Assembly: GCF_003260195.1 (NCBI RefSeq)
Contig: NZ_QEIH01000008.1
Coordinates: 186,001-250,000 of the forward strand
Source: Lutibacter citreus
GTDB lineage: Bacteria; Bacteroidota; Bacteroidia; Flavobacteriales; Flavobacteriaceae
Direction of reading: 5' to 3'
Length of the DNA: 64,000 nucleotides
Shown here: in pieces, positions 17,654 through 26,382 of the stretch
Numbering within the stretch: position 1 is the first letter of the stretch
How the letters are laid out: each line of letters starts with the position of its first letter
Made by a program: the position numbers and the translations under genes
The notes under the pieces: generated by a model
What the model was told of the DNA's origin: nothing
The model's input: the letters and a program-made list of their open reading frames with translations, nothing else
Databases searched by the model: none

Positions 17654-20186
17654 TTTATCTTCAAGAGCTTCTTTGCAATGGCTATTTAAAATGGCTTGGA
17701 GAGATGGAAAGGCTAGTATTTCTAGATTAATGCTATTTATGGCATCCATAATTTTGGGTATTGCAGCGGTGGTTTCCATTCAATTGTTTAGTGAAAATTT
17801 AAAGCAAAACATTAAAAATCAGTCCAAAGCTTTAATGGGTGCCGATTTTATTATAGACAGTAGACAGCTTCCTTCTAAAAAAGTACAAGCAATTATAGAT
17901 TCTTTAAATGTTGCAGCTTCAGAAGTAAATTTCGTTTCTATGGCTGCGTTTCCTAAAAATGATGGAACAAAATTAGTGAAAGTACGCGCTATTGAAGGTG
18001 ATTTTCCATTTTATGGAACCTTAGATACCGAACCTATTATTGCTTCTTCACAGTATCAAAAATCAGGTGGAGCATTGGTAGATGCTACTTTAATGCTACA
18101 ATTTAATTTAATACCAGGAGATTCTATTAAATTAGGGAAGCTAACATTTCCAATAATAGGAGCACTAAAATCTGTTCCTGGTAGTACAGCTGTTTCCTCT
18201 ACAGTAGCACCTCCAGTGTTAATTCCTTTTCGTTTTATAGATGATACTGAATTATTGCAATTAGGGAGTAGAAAAGAGTATCAATACTTTTTTGTAGCTA
18301 CACCTAAAACGGATTTGGAGCTTTTAGAAAAAAAAATAGATCCTATTTTAGATTATGAAAATGCCGATTTAGATACACATACAAGTACTAGTGAACGTTT
18401 GGGGAGACGCTATGATAATGTGAGTAAATTTTTAAATTTAGCAGCATTTATTGCCCTTTTATTGGGTTGTGTAGGTATTGCAAGTTCTGTTCATATTTAT
18501 ATAAAAGAAAAATTAAAAAATGTAGCAGTTTTAAAATGTATTGGAGCTACAAGAAAACAAACATTCTTAATTTATTTGATTCAAATTGCGGGAATTGGAT
18601 TGATTGGTGGGATTATAGGATCCTCTATTGGGGTAGGATTACAATATGCTTTTCCATATTTTTTAAAAGGTTTTTTACCGTTTGATGTTCAAATTTCTAT
18701 AACAGCACAGCCATTAATTATGGGAATATTATTGGGTGTTTTAATGTCTGTTTTATTTGCATTATTACCATTGTTAGGTACTTGGTACGTTTCTCCGTTA
18801 GAAGTGTTAAGAGGTACAGATGAAAATTTAGTAAAACCAAGAAAAGCTAGACTTTTTACCTTAGCTGCCATTTTACTTTTTATATTTTTATTTTCATTTT
18901 GGTTGTTAAAAGATGCTTTATTTGGATTGGTGTTTACTGTTGGGATTTTAATAACATTTTCTATTATGGCTGGAATGGCAAGCCTTTTTATGAAAGTTAT
19001 TAAAAAATATTTTCCAAGTAATTGGGGTTTTACAGAACGCCAAAGTTTGTTAAACTTATTTAGACCGAACAATCAGACCATGGTACTGATTTTAGCCATA
19101 GGTTTAGGAACCTTTTTTATTAGCACATTATATTTTACAAAAGATATTTTGTTAGCTAAAACATCTGTTGAAAATAATTCAGAAAATGCAAATATTATTT
19201 TAATGGATGTGCAAGCTGAACAAAATGAAGCGGTTGTAAATACGGTGATTTCAAAAGGTTTAAAGGTTATAAATAACATTCCTATTGTAACTATGCGTAT
19301 GTACCAAATTAAAGATAAATTGGTGAATGACATTCGTAAAGACAGTACTTCAACAATGAATCAATGGATTTTAAATCATGAGTTTAGAGTTACTTATCGA
19401 GACTCTTTATTAGTTTCAGAAGAATTATTAGAAGGGGTTTGGATAAAAAAAAGAGAACCGGGCGAATCTATTTTAGTTTCTATTTCAGATAATATAGCAA
19501 GAGATGCCGATTTAGAAATAGGAGATCAATTAATTTTTAATGTACAAGGAGTTTTAATGGAGACTAGCATTGGAAGTATTAGAAAAGTAGATTGGGGACG
19601 TATGCAAGTTAATTTCTCTGTGGTATTTCCAATAGGTGTTTTAGAAAATGCGCCACAATTTAATGTAGTGACAACCAATGTGCAAAATGAAGTAAATTCT
19701 GCAGACTTACAGCGAGATTTGGTAAAGAAATTTCCAAATATTTCAGTATTAGATTTACGACAGATGTACACTATAATTGAAGATATTTTAGATAAAATCT
19801 CATGGATTATTAATTTTATGGCTTTCTTTAGTATTCTTACAGGAATTATTGTTTTAATAGGTTCGGTTAAAAACAGTAAATATCAGCGAATTAAGGAAAG
19901 CGTATTGTTAAGAACATTAGGAGCAAAGAGCAAACAAATAATAAGAATTACGGCACTTGAATATGTTTATTTAGGGATTTTAGGAAGTTTATTAGGTATT
20001 TTATTGTCTTTAATAAGTAGTCAATTATTAGCCACACTTTTATTTAAAGAACCTTTTATTCCGTCTGTTGTTCCTTTTTTAGTATTTCTACCAGGAATTA
20101 CCATATTGGTTCTAATTATTGGTTTAAGTAATATTAGAAGTGTTTTAAAAAGTCCACCACTAGAAGTTTTGAGAAAAGAGAGCTAG
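17646..20186 (+). CDS. ABC transporter permease, FtsX-family (YbbP-like)
   Basis: An inner-membrane permease of 846 residues. An N-terminal helix (about 20-40) and periplasmic loop are followed by an FtsX block of three helices (about 250-380), a central pair of helices, a second helix and periplasmic domain (about 485-690), and a C-terminal FtsX block (about 710-840). Both blocks contain the ALP-like LKCIGATRKQ and LLRTLGAKSKQ loops. This duplicated 10-helix plan is that of YbbP rather than MacB. I chose ATG 17646, overlapping the ATPase stop, over an ATG 21 bases earlier. Confidence 0.88.
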   Translation: MSNLSSRASLQWLFKMAWRDGKASISRLMLFMASIILGIAAVVSIQLFSENLKQNIKNQSKALMGADFIIDSRQLPSKKVQAIIDSLNVAASEVNFVSMAAFPKNDGTKLVKVRAIEGDFPFYGTLDTEPIIASSQYQKSGGALVDATLMLQFNLIPGDSIKLGKLTFPIIGALKSVPGSTAVSSTVAPPVLIPFRFIDDTELLQLGSRKEYQYFFVATPKTDLELLEKKIDPILDYENADLDTHTSTSERLGRRYDNVSKFLNLAAFIALLLGCVGIASSVHIYIKEKLKNVAVLKCIGATRKQTFLIYLIQIAGIGLIGGIIGSSIGVGLQYAFPYFLKGFLPFDVQISITAQPLIMGILLGVLMSVLFALLPLLGTWYVSPLEVLRGTDENLVKPRKARLFTLAAILLFIFLFSFWLLKDALFGLVFTVGILITFSIMAGMASLFMKVIKKYFPSNWGFTERQSLLNLFRPNNQTMVLILAIGLGTFFISTLYFTKDILLAKTSVENNSENANIILMDVQAEQNEAVVNTVISKGLKVINNIPIVTMRMYQIKDKLVNDIRKDSTSTMNQWILNHEFRVTYRDSLLVSEELLEGVWIKKREPGESILVSISDNIARDADLEIGDQLIFNVQGVLMETSIGSIRKVDWGRMQVNFSVVFPIGVLENAPQFNVVTTNVQNEVNSADLQRDLVKKFPNISVLDLRQMYTIIEDILDKISWIINFMAFFSILTGIIVLIGSVKNSKYQRIKESVLLRTLGAKSKQIIRITALEYVYLGILGSLLGILLSLISSQLLATLLFKEPFIPSVVPFLVFLPGITILVLIIGLSNIRSVLKSPPLEVLRKES

Positions 20187-20580
20187 TCAATATTTTTAGC
20201 AACCAATGTAAATACCGCGAAAATTTCATTTATTAAAACAATTTAATTATAACTTTAAGGGCTTTTAAATAACTTGTATTTTTATATGTTTTTTTTAATT
20301 ATTGTTATTGAAGATGTTTAAGATATAAATAATTAAACTGCTTTAGTTCAATGGAATATTTTGAAAAATATTTTTGAAAACAAAAAAATGCAATTACATA
20401 GTACTTTTATTTACTAATTATAGCCTTGTAAATTATGTTAATAAAATGGATATTTGATTTTATTTATGTTAAAAAACATATTGAAACATGATAAAAATCA
20501 TAGTATTATTATGTAAAAAACATTAAATTGCAGGAATTATTGATTTTAAAGTTAAAGTTTGAACCCCACCTTATACTATA
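20187..20580. other. 394-base intergenic region upstream of the YfiR-TonB operon
   Basis: This AT-rich gap contains an all-A/T hairpin (20355-20372, possible weak terminator for the permease), a Crp/Fnr-like palindrome (20488-20501) and a weak -7-like TAAATTG (20524-20530). I see no open reading frame or RNA gene in it. Confidence 0.6.
20488..20501. promoter_or_regulatory. Candidate Crp/Fnr-family operator
   Basis: The perfect palindrome ATGAT-AAAA-ATCAT contains the TGAT-N4-ATCA core recognised by many Crp/Fnr-type regulators. Its centre lies about 42 bases before a transcription start that would be predicted from the weak -7-like TAAATTG at 20524-20530, the classical position for class II activation. 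The spacing argument is inference; the palindrome itself is seen directly. Confidence 0.45.
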
Positions 20581-21120
20581 ATGATTGACTTGAAATCACC
20601 CTTTTCTATTACTTTTTTTACTAAGGGATTAGTTTTTATATGTCTTTTTTTCTTTTGGGGTAATTCAGTTATATCACAAAATACACTTGTACCTGAAAAT
20701 ATTCAGGCAGCGCTCTTATCTAAAGTTTTAAAATTTAACCCAGATCTACCACAAAATACAACAATAAAAATGTTAGTTGTATATGATAATAATTCTGAAA
20801 TAAATAAGGATAAATTTATTAAGGGATTAGGTAATTCTATGTCTGTAAAGGCAATTAATCCAATGGAACTGAAACAAAATATTTCTGGCTATAATGTTGT
20901 TTATTTTATGTCAGGAATATATGATTATGCTGGGGTATGTAAAGCTAATAAGGTGCTATCAGTAACTGGTAGTGCTCAATATGTTGAGCAAGGTGAAATT
21001 TCACTAGGTTTTGGAATACAAAATAATAAGCCAAAGATATTGGTTAATCTAACTTCTTTAGATAAAGAGGGGCAGTCTTTCTCCTCCGATATTTTAAGAA
21101 TAGCCAAAATATTTAATTAA
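20581..21120 (+). CDS. YfiR family periplasmic protein (DUF4154)
   Basis: A 179-residue exported protein (signal segment about residues 14-32). The mature part follows the YfiR/DUF4154 plan: AALLSKVLKF, a beta strand IKMLVVYD, the middle YNVVYFMSG, then LSVTGSAQYVEQGEISLGF and the C-terminal ILVNLTSLDKEGQSFSSDILRIAKIF. In Pseudomonas YfiR binds and represses the CHASE8-containing cyclase YfiN and depends on disulfide bonds. Here only one mature cysteine (Cys120) is present, so those bonds cannot form. It is the first gene of the operon, 6 bases before the first receptor. Confidence 0.85.
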   Translation: MIDLKSPFSITFFTKGLVFICLFFFWGNSVISQNTLVPENIQAALLSKVLKFNPDLPQNTTIKMLVVYDNNSEINKDKFIKGLGNSMSVKAINPMELKQNISGYNVVYFMSGIYDYAGVCKANKVLSVTGSAQYVEQGEISLGFGIQNNKPKILVNLTSLDKEGQSFSSDILRIAKIFN

Positions 21121-21126
21121 CCAGCT

Positions 21127-23454
21127 ATGAATCTAAAAAGAAAAATATTTGTTTTTATTTTGGTTATTAGTGCCGGGTTGTTTACTGAAGTTTCAAGTCA
21201 GGAAAATAAAGTTTATAATGATATGACTTTAGATGAGATTTTAAATATTGATGTTGTAGTAACAGCATCTAAGCATCCTGAAGACCTTTTTGAAACACCT
21301 TTGTCTACAACTATTATAAGCAAAGAAGAAATTGAAAAATCTGGTGTTACCAGTATTCCTGAAGCTCTTAGGTTTGTTCAAGGTGTAATTGTTAGAGAGA
21401 TAACCCCAGGAAATTATGATATTCATATTAGGGGGTATGATGACATTACAAAAAATGCATATGTAACGCTACCTTATAATACTACAACGCTTGTTATGAT
21501 TGATAACCGAGTTGTATACAGTTATTTTAGTGGTGGAACATTTTGGGAAACGTTTCCAATTGATATTATTGATGTTGAAAGAATTGAAGTTGTTAGAGGG
21601 CCTGCATCAGCATTGTACGGGCCAAATGCTGTTACTGGTGTAATTAACATTATAACATCTCATGCTAATAAAAAAGGTAGGAATGTTTCATTAACTAGTA
21701 TAGTTGGGACTAACTACGCTAAAAATGCTAGTGTAAATATTGGATATAACTGGGATGATAAAACGAAGCTTTCATTTTCAGGTAATTTTACAGAACGCTA
21801 TCGTTTTAATGATGAGTATTATGATTTTAATAAAAAAGGATATACAGATATTGAAGATCTAACCATGTTTGTTTGTCCTGGTAAAGATGAAAACACCAAT
21901 GAGGATTGGAAATATAAAGAATACCAAGAAGCACTTGGCGCTTATTATGATGTAGATCTTAGTTTAAGAAAATTAGGAGGAAATATCTTTCTTTTACATA
22001 ATTTTTCTGAAAACTCAAATATAGATGTTGCTGTGGGAGCTCAAAAATCTCAAAGTCAAAAAACAGGATTTTTAAACTTTTCAACTCCTTTGTCTCAAAG
22101 TGAATCAGAAAGCTATTATTTAAATACAAGAATAAAGCACAAAAATTTGAGTGGTCAATTTAATTTGAATTCAGGACATGATAATAATAATTACAAATTT
22201 AATTCCTATAAATTCACCAATATTGAAGGTAACCTTGAATATTTTAAGCAGTTTAAATCTTTTAGTATTAGACCAGGAATAAGTTTTAAACATTTATCCT
22301 ATAATAGTTCTCTAACCTATAATGAACCGTTAGATTTTAACAAACTTAATTATAAATTTAAGGATGAGCCTAGAGAAACTTCTTCTTATTCAGCATTTAT
22401 ATTAACAGAATGGAATCCTATTTCAAACCTTAGAATGATAGGAGCTATTCGCCATGATAAGTTTGAGTTTAATAAAAATTGTTTTACTAATTTTGAATTA
22501 GCAACAACCTATCGTATTAATAAAAATAACTTAATTAGAGCGGTATATTCAAAAGCTAACAAATCGCCTTTTTTCTTAGATTCTTACATGAATGCTAAAA
22601 TGTCTGTAGCATACATTCAGCCAGCAACTGATACACAAAGTTCTTTAAATGTTCCTGTTAACTTAAATATAAAAGGTCAAGCGGATTTGAAATACCCAAC
22701 TATTATAAATCAAGAAATAGGTTGGAGAACTAAAATAAATTCAAATCTAAAATTAGATGTTGAATTGTTTTATTCAAAAGTGGATAATTTTGTGAATACA
22801 AACATTTACCGAAATTTTAAAGTAGAGCAACAACTAAACGCATTAGGAGAACCAGAATCTATAATTTCTTTAAGTGCTGATGGGGATGCAGTTTTTGAAA
22901 ATTACGATTTAAAAGCCGATCAATTTGGTGTTGGATTTACCTTAAATTATGAGTTTTCTAATACCTTTAGAGCTAATGTATTTGGAACCTATCAGATTAC
23001 TAATAATTCAGGGGAAAAAGATATTAGTATAGAAACTACCAACATACATTTTGATGATATTACCCCAGATAACATTCTTGTTTCAGAGGTAAATACAATA
23101 ATGAACCCCGTACAATGGAGTAGTGAAGTAACACCTTCATTTTTTGGAGGTTTCTTACTAAATTATAAGCCAAATAAAAAGTGGAATTTTTGTACAGATG
23201 CAAATGTATATTCTAATCAGGTTTTTACAAACTATAATTATTATAAATTGAATGACATAACTAGTATTGATGAGGCCTTAATAGAAAACCATATTAAAGC
23301 AAACATAATTTTAAATGCAAAAGCATTTCTTCAATTAAATAAAAATACATCCTCAAGTTTAACAATAAAAAATATATTAGGAAATCATCTTGAATATGGT
23401 TTTGCAGATCAGATTGGAAGACAATTACTGATTGGTATAAAATGGGAATTATAA
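21127..23454 (+). CDS. TonB-dependent outer-membrane receptor 1 of tandem pair
   Basis: A 775-residue receptor with a signal peptide (to about residue 24). It has a Plug domain (about 45-165) that starts LDEILNIDVVVTASK and contains the VVRGPASALYGPNAVTGVINI block, and a C-terminal 22-strand barrel ending LLIGIKWEL. There is no carboxypeptidase-like N-terminal domain and no SusD partner, so this is not a polysaccharide-utilisation receptor. The N-terminal motif is that of receptors often found beside YfiR-like proteins and kinases. Ligand unknown. It lies in the operon between yfiR-like and its paralogue. Confidence 0.9.
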   Translation: MNLKRKIFVFILVISAGLFTEVSSQENKVYNDMTLDEILNIDVVVTASKHPEDLFETPLSTTIISKEEIEKSGVTSIPEALRFVQGVIVREITPGNYDIHIRGYDDITKNAYVTLPYNTTTLVMIDNRVVYSYFSGGTFWETFPIDIIDVERIEVVRGPASALYGPNAVTGVINIITSHANKKGRNVSLTSIVGTNYAKNASVNIGYNWDDKTKLSFSGNFTERYRFNDEYYDFNKKGYTDIEDLTMFVCPGKDENTNEDWKYKEYQEALGAYYDVDLSLRKLGGNIFLLHNFSENSNIDVAVGAQKSQSQKTGFLNFSTPLSQSESESYYLNTRIKHKNLSGQFNLNSGHDNNNYKFNSYKFTNIEGNLEYFKQFKSFSIRPGISFKHLSYNSSLTYNEPLDFNKLNYKFKDEPRETSSYSAFILTEWNPISNLRMIGAIRHDKFEFNKNCFTNFELATTYRINKNNLIRAVYSKANKSPFFLDSYMNAKMSVAYIQPATDTQSSLNVPVNLNIKGQADLKYPTIINQEIGWRTKINSNLKLDVELFYSKVDNFVNTNIYRNFKVEQQLNALGEPESIISLSADGDAVFENYDLKADQFGVGFTLNYEFSNTFRANVFGTYQITNNSGEKDISIETTNIHFDDITPDNILVSEVNTIMNPVQWSSEVTPSFFGGFLLNYKPNKKWNFCTDANVYSNQVFTNYNYYKLNDITSIDEALIENHIKANIILNAKAFLQLNKNTSSSLTIKNILGNHLEYGFADQIGRQLLIGIKWEL

Positions 23455-23503
23455 TAAATATTAAAAATAATTATAATTTAAATGAAAAAGTTTTAAATAT
23501 TTA

Positions 23504-25825
23504 ATGAAAAACAGACTAAACATATTAATTTTAAACCTATTGCTTCTTTTGCTAAGTAGTCACTTATTAGCTCAGGATAAAAATGTTTATGAAAATATGT
23601 CTTTGGATGAGATTTTAAATATTGATGTTGTGGTAACAGCATCTAAACAACCAGAAGATCTTTTTGAAACCCCTTTATCGGTTACAATTATTAGTAGAGA
23701 AGATATAGATAACGCGGGTGCTACAAGTATTATGGAAGCATTACGCTTGTCTCAGGGGTTAATTGTTAGAGAAATCACTCCAGGGAATTTTGATGTGCAA
23801 ATTCGTGGTTTTGATGATATTACCAAAAATGCTTACGTTTCATTACCATACAATACTACAATTCTTGTAATGATTGATAATAGAATTGTTTACGACTATT
23901 ATTCAGGTGGTACACTTTGGGAAACATTACCAATAGATATTAATGATATTGAACGTATTGAAATTGTAAGAGGTCCAGCTTCAGCATTATATGGACCCAA
24001 TGCAGCAACAGGAGTTATTAATATAATAACCTCACATTCAAAAGAAAAAGGATTAAATATTTTTACTTCTGGTAAAATTGGAAATGCTAACACTAAAATT
24101 GCAAATGCAAATATTGGTTATAACTGGGATAATAAAACCAGTTTAACATTAACTGGTAATTTTACAGTACAAGATAGGTTTGATAAAATGTACTATAATT
24201 GGTGGGATCAGAAATACACAAATTTAGAAGATATGCACATGATGTTGGAAATTGAAAAGGATCCAAATACTCATGAAGTATGGAAATATGAAGATTTTAG
24301 TGAAGCCGTATCTAGTAAATATAATATTGATCAAAGTTTACAAAAAAGAGCGGCTAATATTTTCTTTACGCACGAATTTAATGAAAATGCAAACTTTAAC
24401 CTTTCATTTGGAGGTCAAAAATCAGAAAGCCAGAAAATTGGGTTTTCAAATTTTGCGACACCACTTTCACAATACAATTCTGAAAGCTTTTATATTGATA
24501 ATAAATTTAAAATAAATAATTTTTATGGGCAATGGAATGTCTCTAAAGGTGAAGTTTTAGGAAATTCCTTTAATACTTTTAAATTTAATAATTTAGATGC
24601 TAGTTTGGAATATTTATTCAGATATAAAAACTTAAGTTTAAGACCAGGTGTGAGTTATAAAAGAAGTTGTTATAATAGCCCAGTTACATATGATGAGGTA
24701 TTTGATCTTTCAAAACTAAATTATGAATTTAAAGATGAGCCTAGAAAGTTTACTAGTTATTCGGGGTCTTTACTTACTGATTGGAAGTTATCATCTAAAT
24801 TAAGAATGATTGGAGGATTACGTATTGATAAATTTAATATTAATAAAAACTATTTTGTAAATTTTGAACTGGCAAGCACTTATCGTTTAAATAAAAATAA
24901 TTTGTTACGAGCTGTAATTTCTCGAGCAAACCGTTCTCCTTCTTTTTATGATACATTTATAAATACAAAGATGAGTTTTTATTATGGACTGGCAACAGAA
25001 ACAAATACGGAGCCAGTTTATATACCTGTTGAACAGTATATTAAAGCTAAAAGAGATCAAAAATACCCAACTAATTCAAGTTTAGAATTAAGCTGGAGAA
25101 GTAAATTAAGCCCTAAAGTAAATTTAGATATTGAAGCATTTTTTCAAAAATCAGACAATCTTCTGGCATCTGTTGAATACAGAAAAATTAATTCCAAAGT
25201 TCAATTAAATGCAGATAACGAAGTTGAGAACGCAATTTCAGGATCTGGATTTGCTAGTATGAATTTTCAAAATTATGATTATGGATCCTCTCAGTTTGGG
25301 GTAAGTTTTATGTTGAATTATAGTCCTAATTCAAAATTAGATTTTAAACTTTATGGTACACTGCAAAAAACCTTTTTAAATGATAATACGGAGTTTGAAT
25401 TTGATATAATTGATACTAAATTCTCACTTGATCCAGAAACAAATATTTTAAACACTACTATATTTTCTAATGTTAATATGACTTTATTAAGTGATGAACT
25501 TACACCAACATTTTATGGTGGATTTTTGTTGAATTATAAACCAAATAATAAGTTTAACATTAATTTAAATAGTTATACTTATTCAAAACAAGTTTTTGAA
25601 GCTATGCCTATTGATAATGTAATTTCTGATTATACAGGTGTTTATCATAAAAAAACAGCAGCAATTAAAGCTAACTCAATTATTAACGCAAAAATTGGTT
25701 ATAATCTTAATAACAAAACATCAATAAATATATCCATGAAAAACATGTTAGGCAAACAAAGACAATTTGGTTTTGCTGATAATATTGGTACTACTTTTTT
25801 AATTGGTTGCCAATGGAAATATTAA
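23504..25825 (+). CDS. TonB-dependent outer-membrane receptor 2 of tandem pair
   Basis: A 773-residue paralogue of the preceding receptor, with a signal peptide ending LLAQ at about residue 24. The Plug domains are nearly identical (SLDEILNIDVVVTASK, SVTIISREDI, VRGPASALYGPNAATGV), while the barrel loops, such as the region after RFDKMYYNWW, differ clearly. That pattern points to tandem duplication followed by divergence of ligand-contact loops. The barrel ends TTFLIGCQWKY. It lies 49 bases after receptor 1 and 39 bases before the lipoprotein gene. Confidence 0.9.
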   Translation: MKNRLNILILNLLLLLLSSHLLAQDKNVYENMSLDEILNIDVVVTASKQPEDLFETPLSVTIISREDIDNAGATSIMEALRLSQGLIVREITPGNFDVQIRGFDDITKNAYVSLPYNTTILVMIDNRIVYDYYSGGTLWETLPIDINDIERIEIVRGPASALYGPNAATGVINIITSHSKEKGLNIFTSGKIGNANTKIANANIGYNWDNKTSLTLTGNFTVQDRFDKMYYNWWDQKYTNLEDMHMMLEIEKDPNTHEVWKYEDFSEAVSSKYNIDQSLQKRAANIFFTHEFNENANFNLSFGGQKSESQKIGFSNFATPLSQYNSESFYIDNKFKINNFYGQWNVSKGEVLGNSFNTFKFNNLDASLEYLFRYKNLSLRPGVSYKRSCYNSPVTYDEVFDLSKLNYEFKDEPRKFTSYSGSLLTDWKLSSKLRMIGGLRIDKFNINKNYFVNFELASTYRLNKNNLLRAVISRANRSPSFYDTFINTKMSFYYGLATETNTEPVYIPVEQYIKAKRDQKYPTNSSLELSWRSKLSPKVNLDIEAFFQKSDNLLASVEYRKINSKVQLNADNEVENAISGSGFASMNFQNYDYGSSQFGVSFMLNYSPNSKLDFKLYGTLQKTFLNDNTEFEFDIIDTKFSLDPETNILNTTIFSNVNMTLLSDELTPTFYGGFLLNYKPNNKFNINLNSYTYSKQVFEAMPIDNVISDYTGVYHKKTAAIKANSIINAKIGYNLNNKTSINISMKNMLGKQRQFGFADNIGTTFLIGCQWKY

Positions 25826-25864
25826 ATATAAAAAAACTAAAATAATATTAAACCCCAATTAATT

Positions 25865-26338
25865 ATGAAAAATAAATACTTTTTAATTACCCTTTTTTGT
25901 ATCACATTAAGTTTAGTTTCTTGTAGTAATGATGATTCAACAGAACCTCAATCAAAAAATGAAATGCTTACTGATAAGTCATGGATGGTTCAAAGTAAAA
26001 TTGTTACACCTTCTATTAGTTTGGGAGGAATGGAAATTTCAGATATTACAATGCTGGATGAAGAAGAGGTGAAAAGCTATATTTATAAATTTAGCAGTGA
26101 TGGAACTTTAGTTGTAAAGAATTCTTCTGAACAAATTATTCTTGAAACCTCTTGGGGTTTTAATTCAGATAAAACTCAATTAACCTTAAGTGATCCTTTA
26201 ATTTTTAATTACCCAGTTGTTGGAGAAATTGGTTTATCAACAATTACTCTTAATTCATTAACAACAACAAAAATGGTTGGTACTATTCCTTCAATTTATG
26301 ATGGTGTAAATTATGTTGTTACTATAACATTTGTTTAA
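25865..26338 (+). CDS. Small lipoprotein, lipocalin-like
   Basis: A 157-residue lipoprotein with lipobox LSLVSC (Cys20) followed by the acidic, Ser/Asn-rich stretch SNDDSTEP, which resembles a surface-export tether of Bacteroidetes lipoproteins. The mature part reads as a series of strands (KSWMVQSKIV, YIYKFSSDGTLVVKN, SWGFNSDKTQLTLSD, TMVGTI-like end), as in the lipocalin-like/DUF5004-type families. No ligand can be inferred. Its place between the receptors and the kinase suggests an accessory role in sensing or capture. Confidence 0.75.
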   Translation: MKNKYFLITLFCITLSLVSCSNDDSTEPQSKNEMLTDKSWMVQSKIVTPSISLGGMEISDITMLDEEEVKSYIYKFSSDGTLVVKNSSEQIILETSWGFNSDKTQLTLSDPLIFNYPVVGEIGLSTITLNSLTTTKMVGTIPSIYDGVNYVVTITFV

Positions 26339-26382
26339 AATAATTTGTAAAACAGAACTAAATTTAAATAAATATTTCACTT

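Noticed and set aside
18689-19333. Minus-strand frames of 127 and 86 residues opposite the YbbP-like gene
   Set aside because: Both are antisense to conserved permease sequence and have no family features.
20551-20572. GTTTGAACCCC, reminiscent of a tRNA T-arm
   Set aside because: No acceptor, D or anticodon arms can be formed around it, and the T-arm consensus GTTC is absent.
21127-25825. SusC/SusD-type polysaccharide utilisation locus
   Set aside because: The receptors lack the carboxypeptidase-like N-terminal domain, and there is no SusD or glycoside hydrolase nearby.
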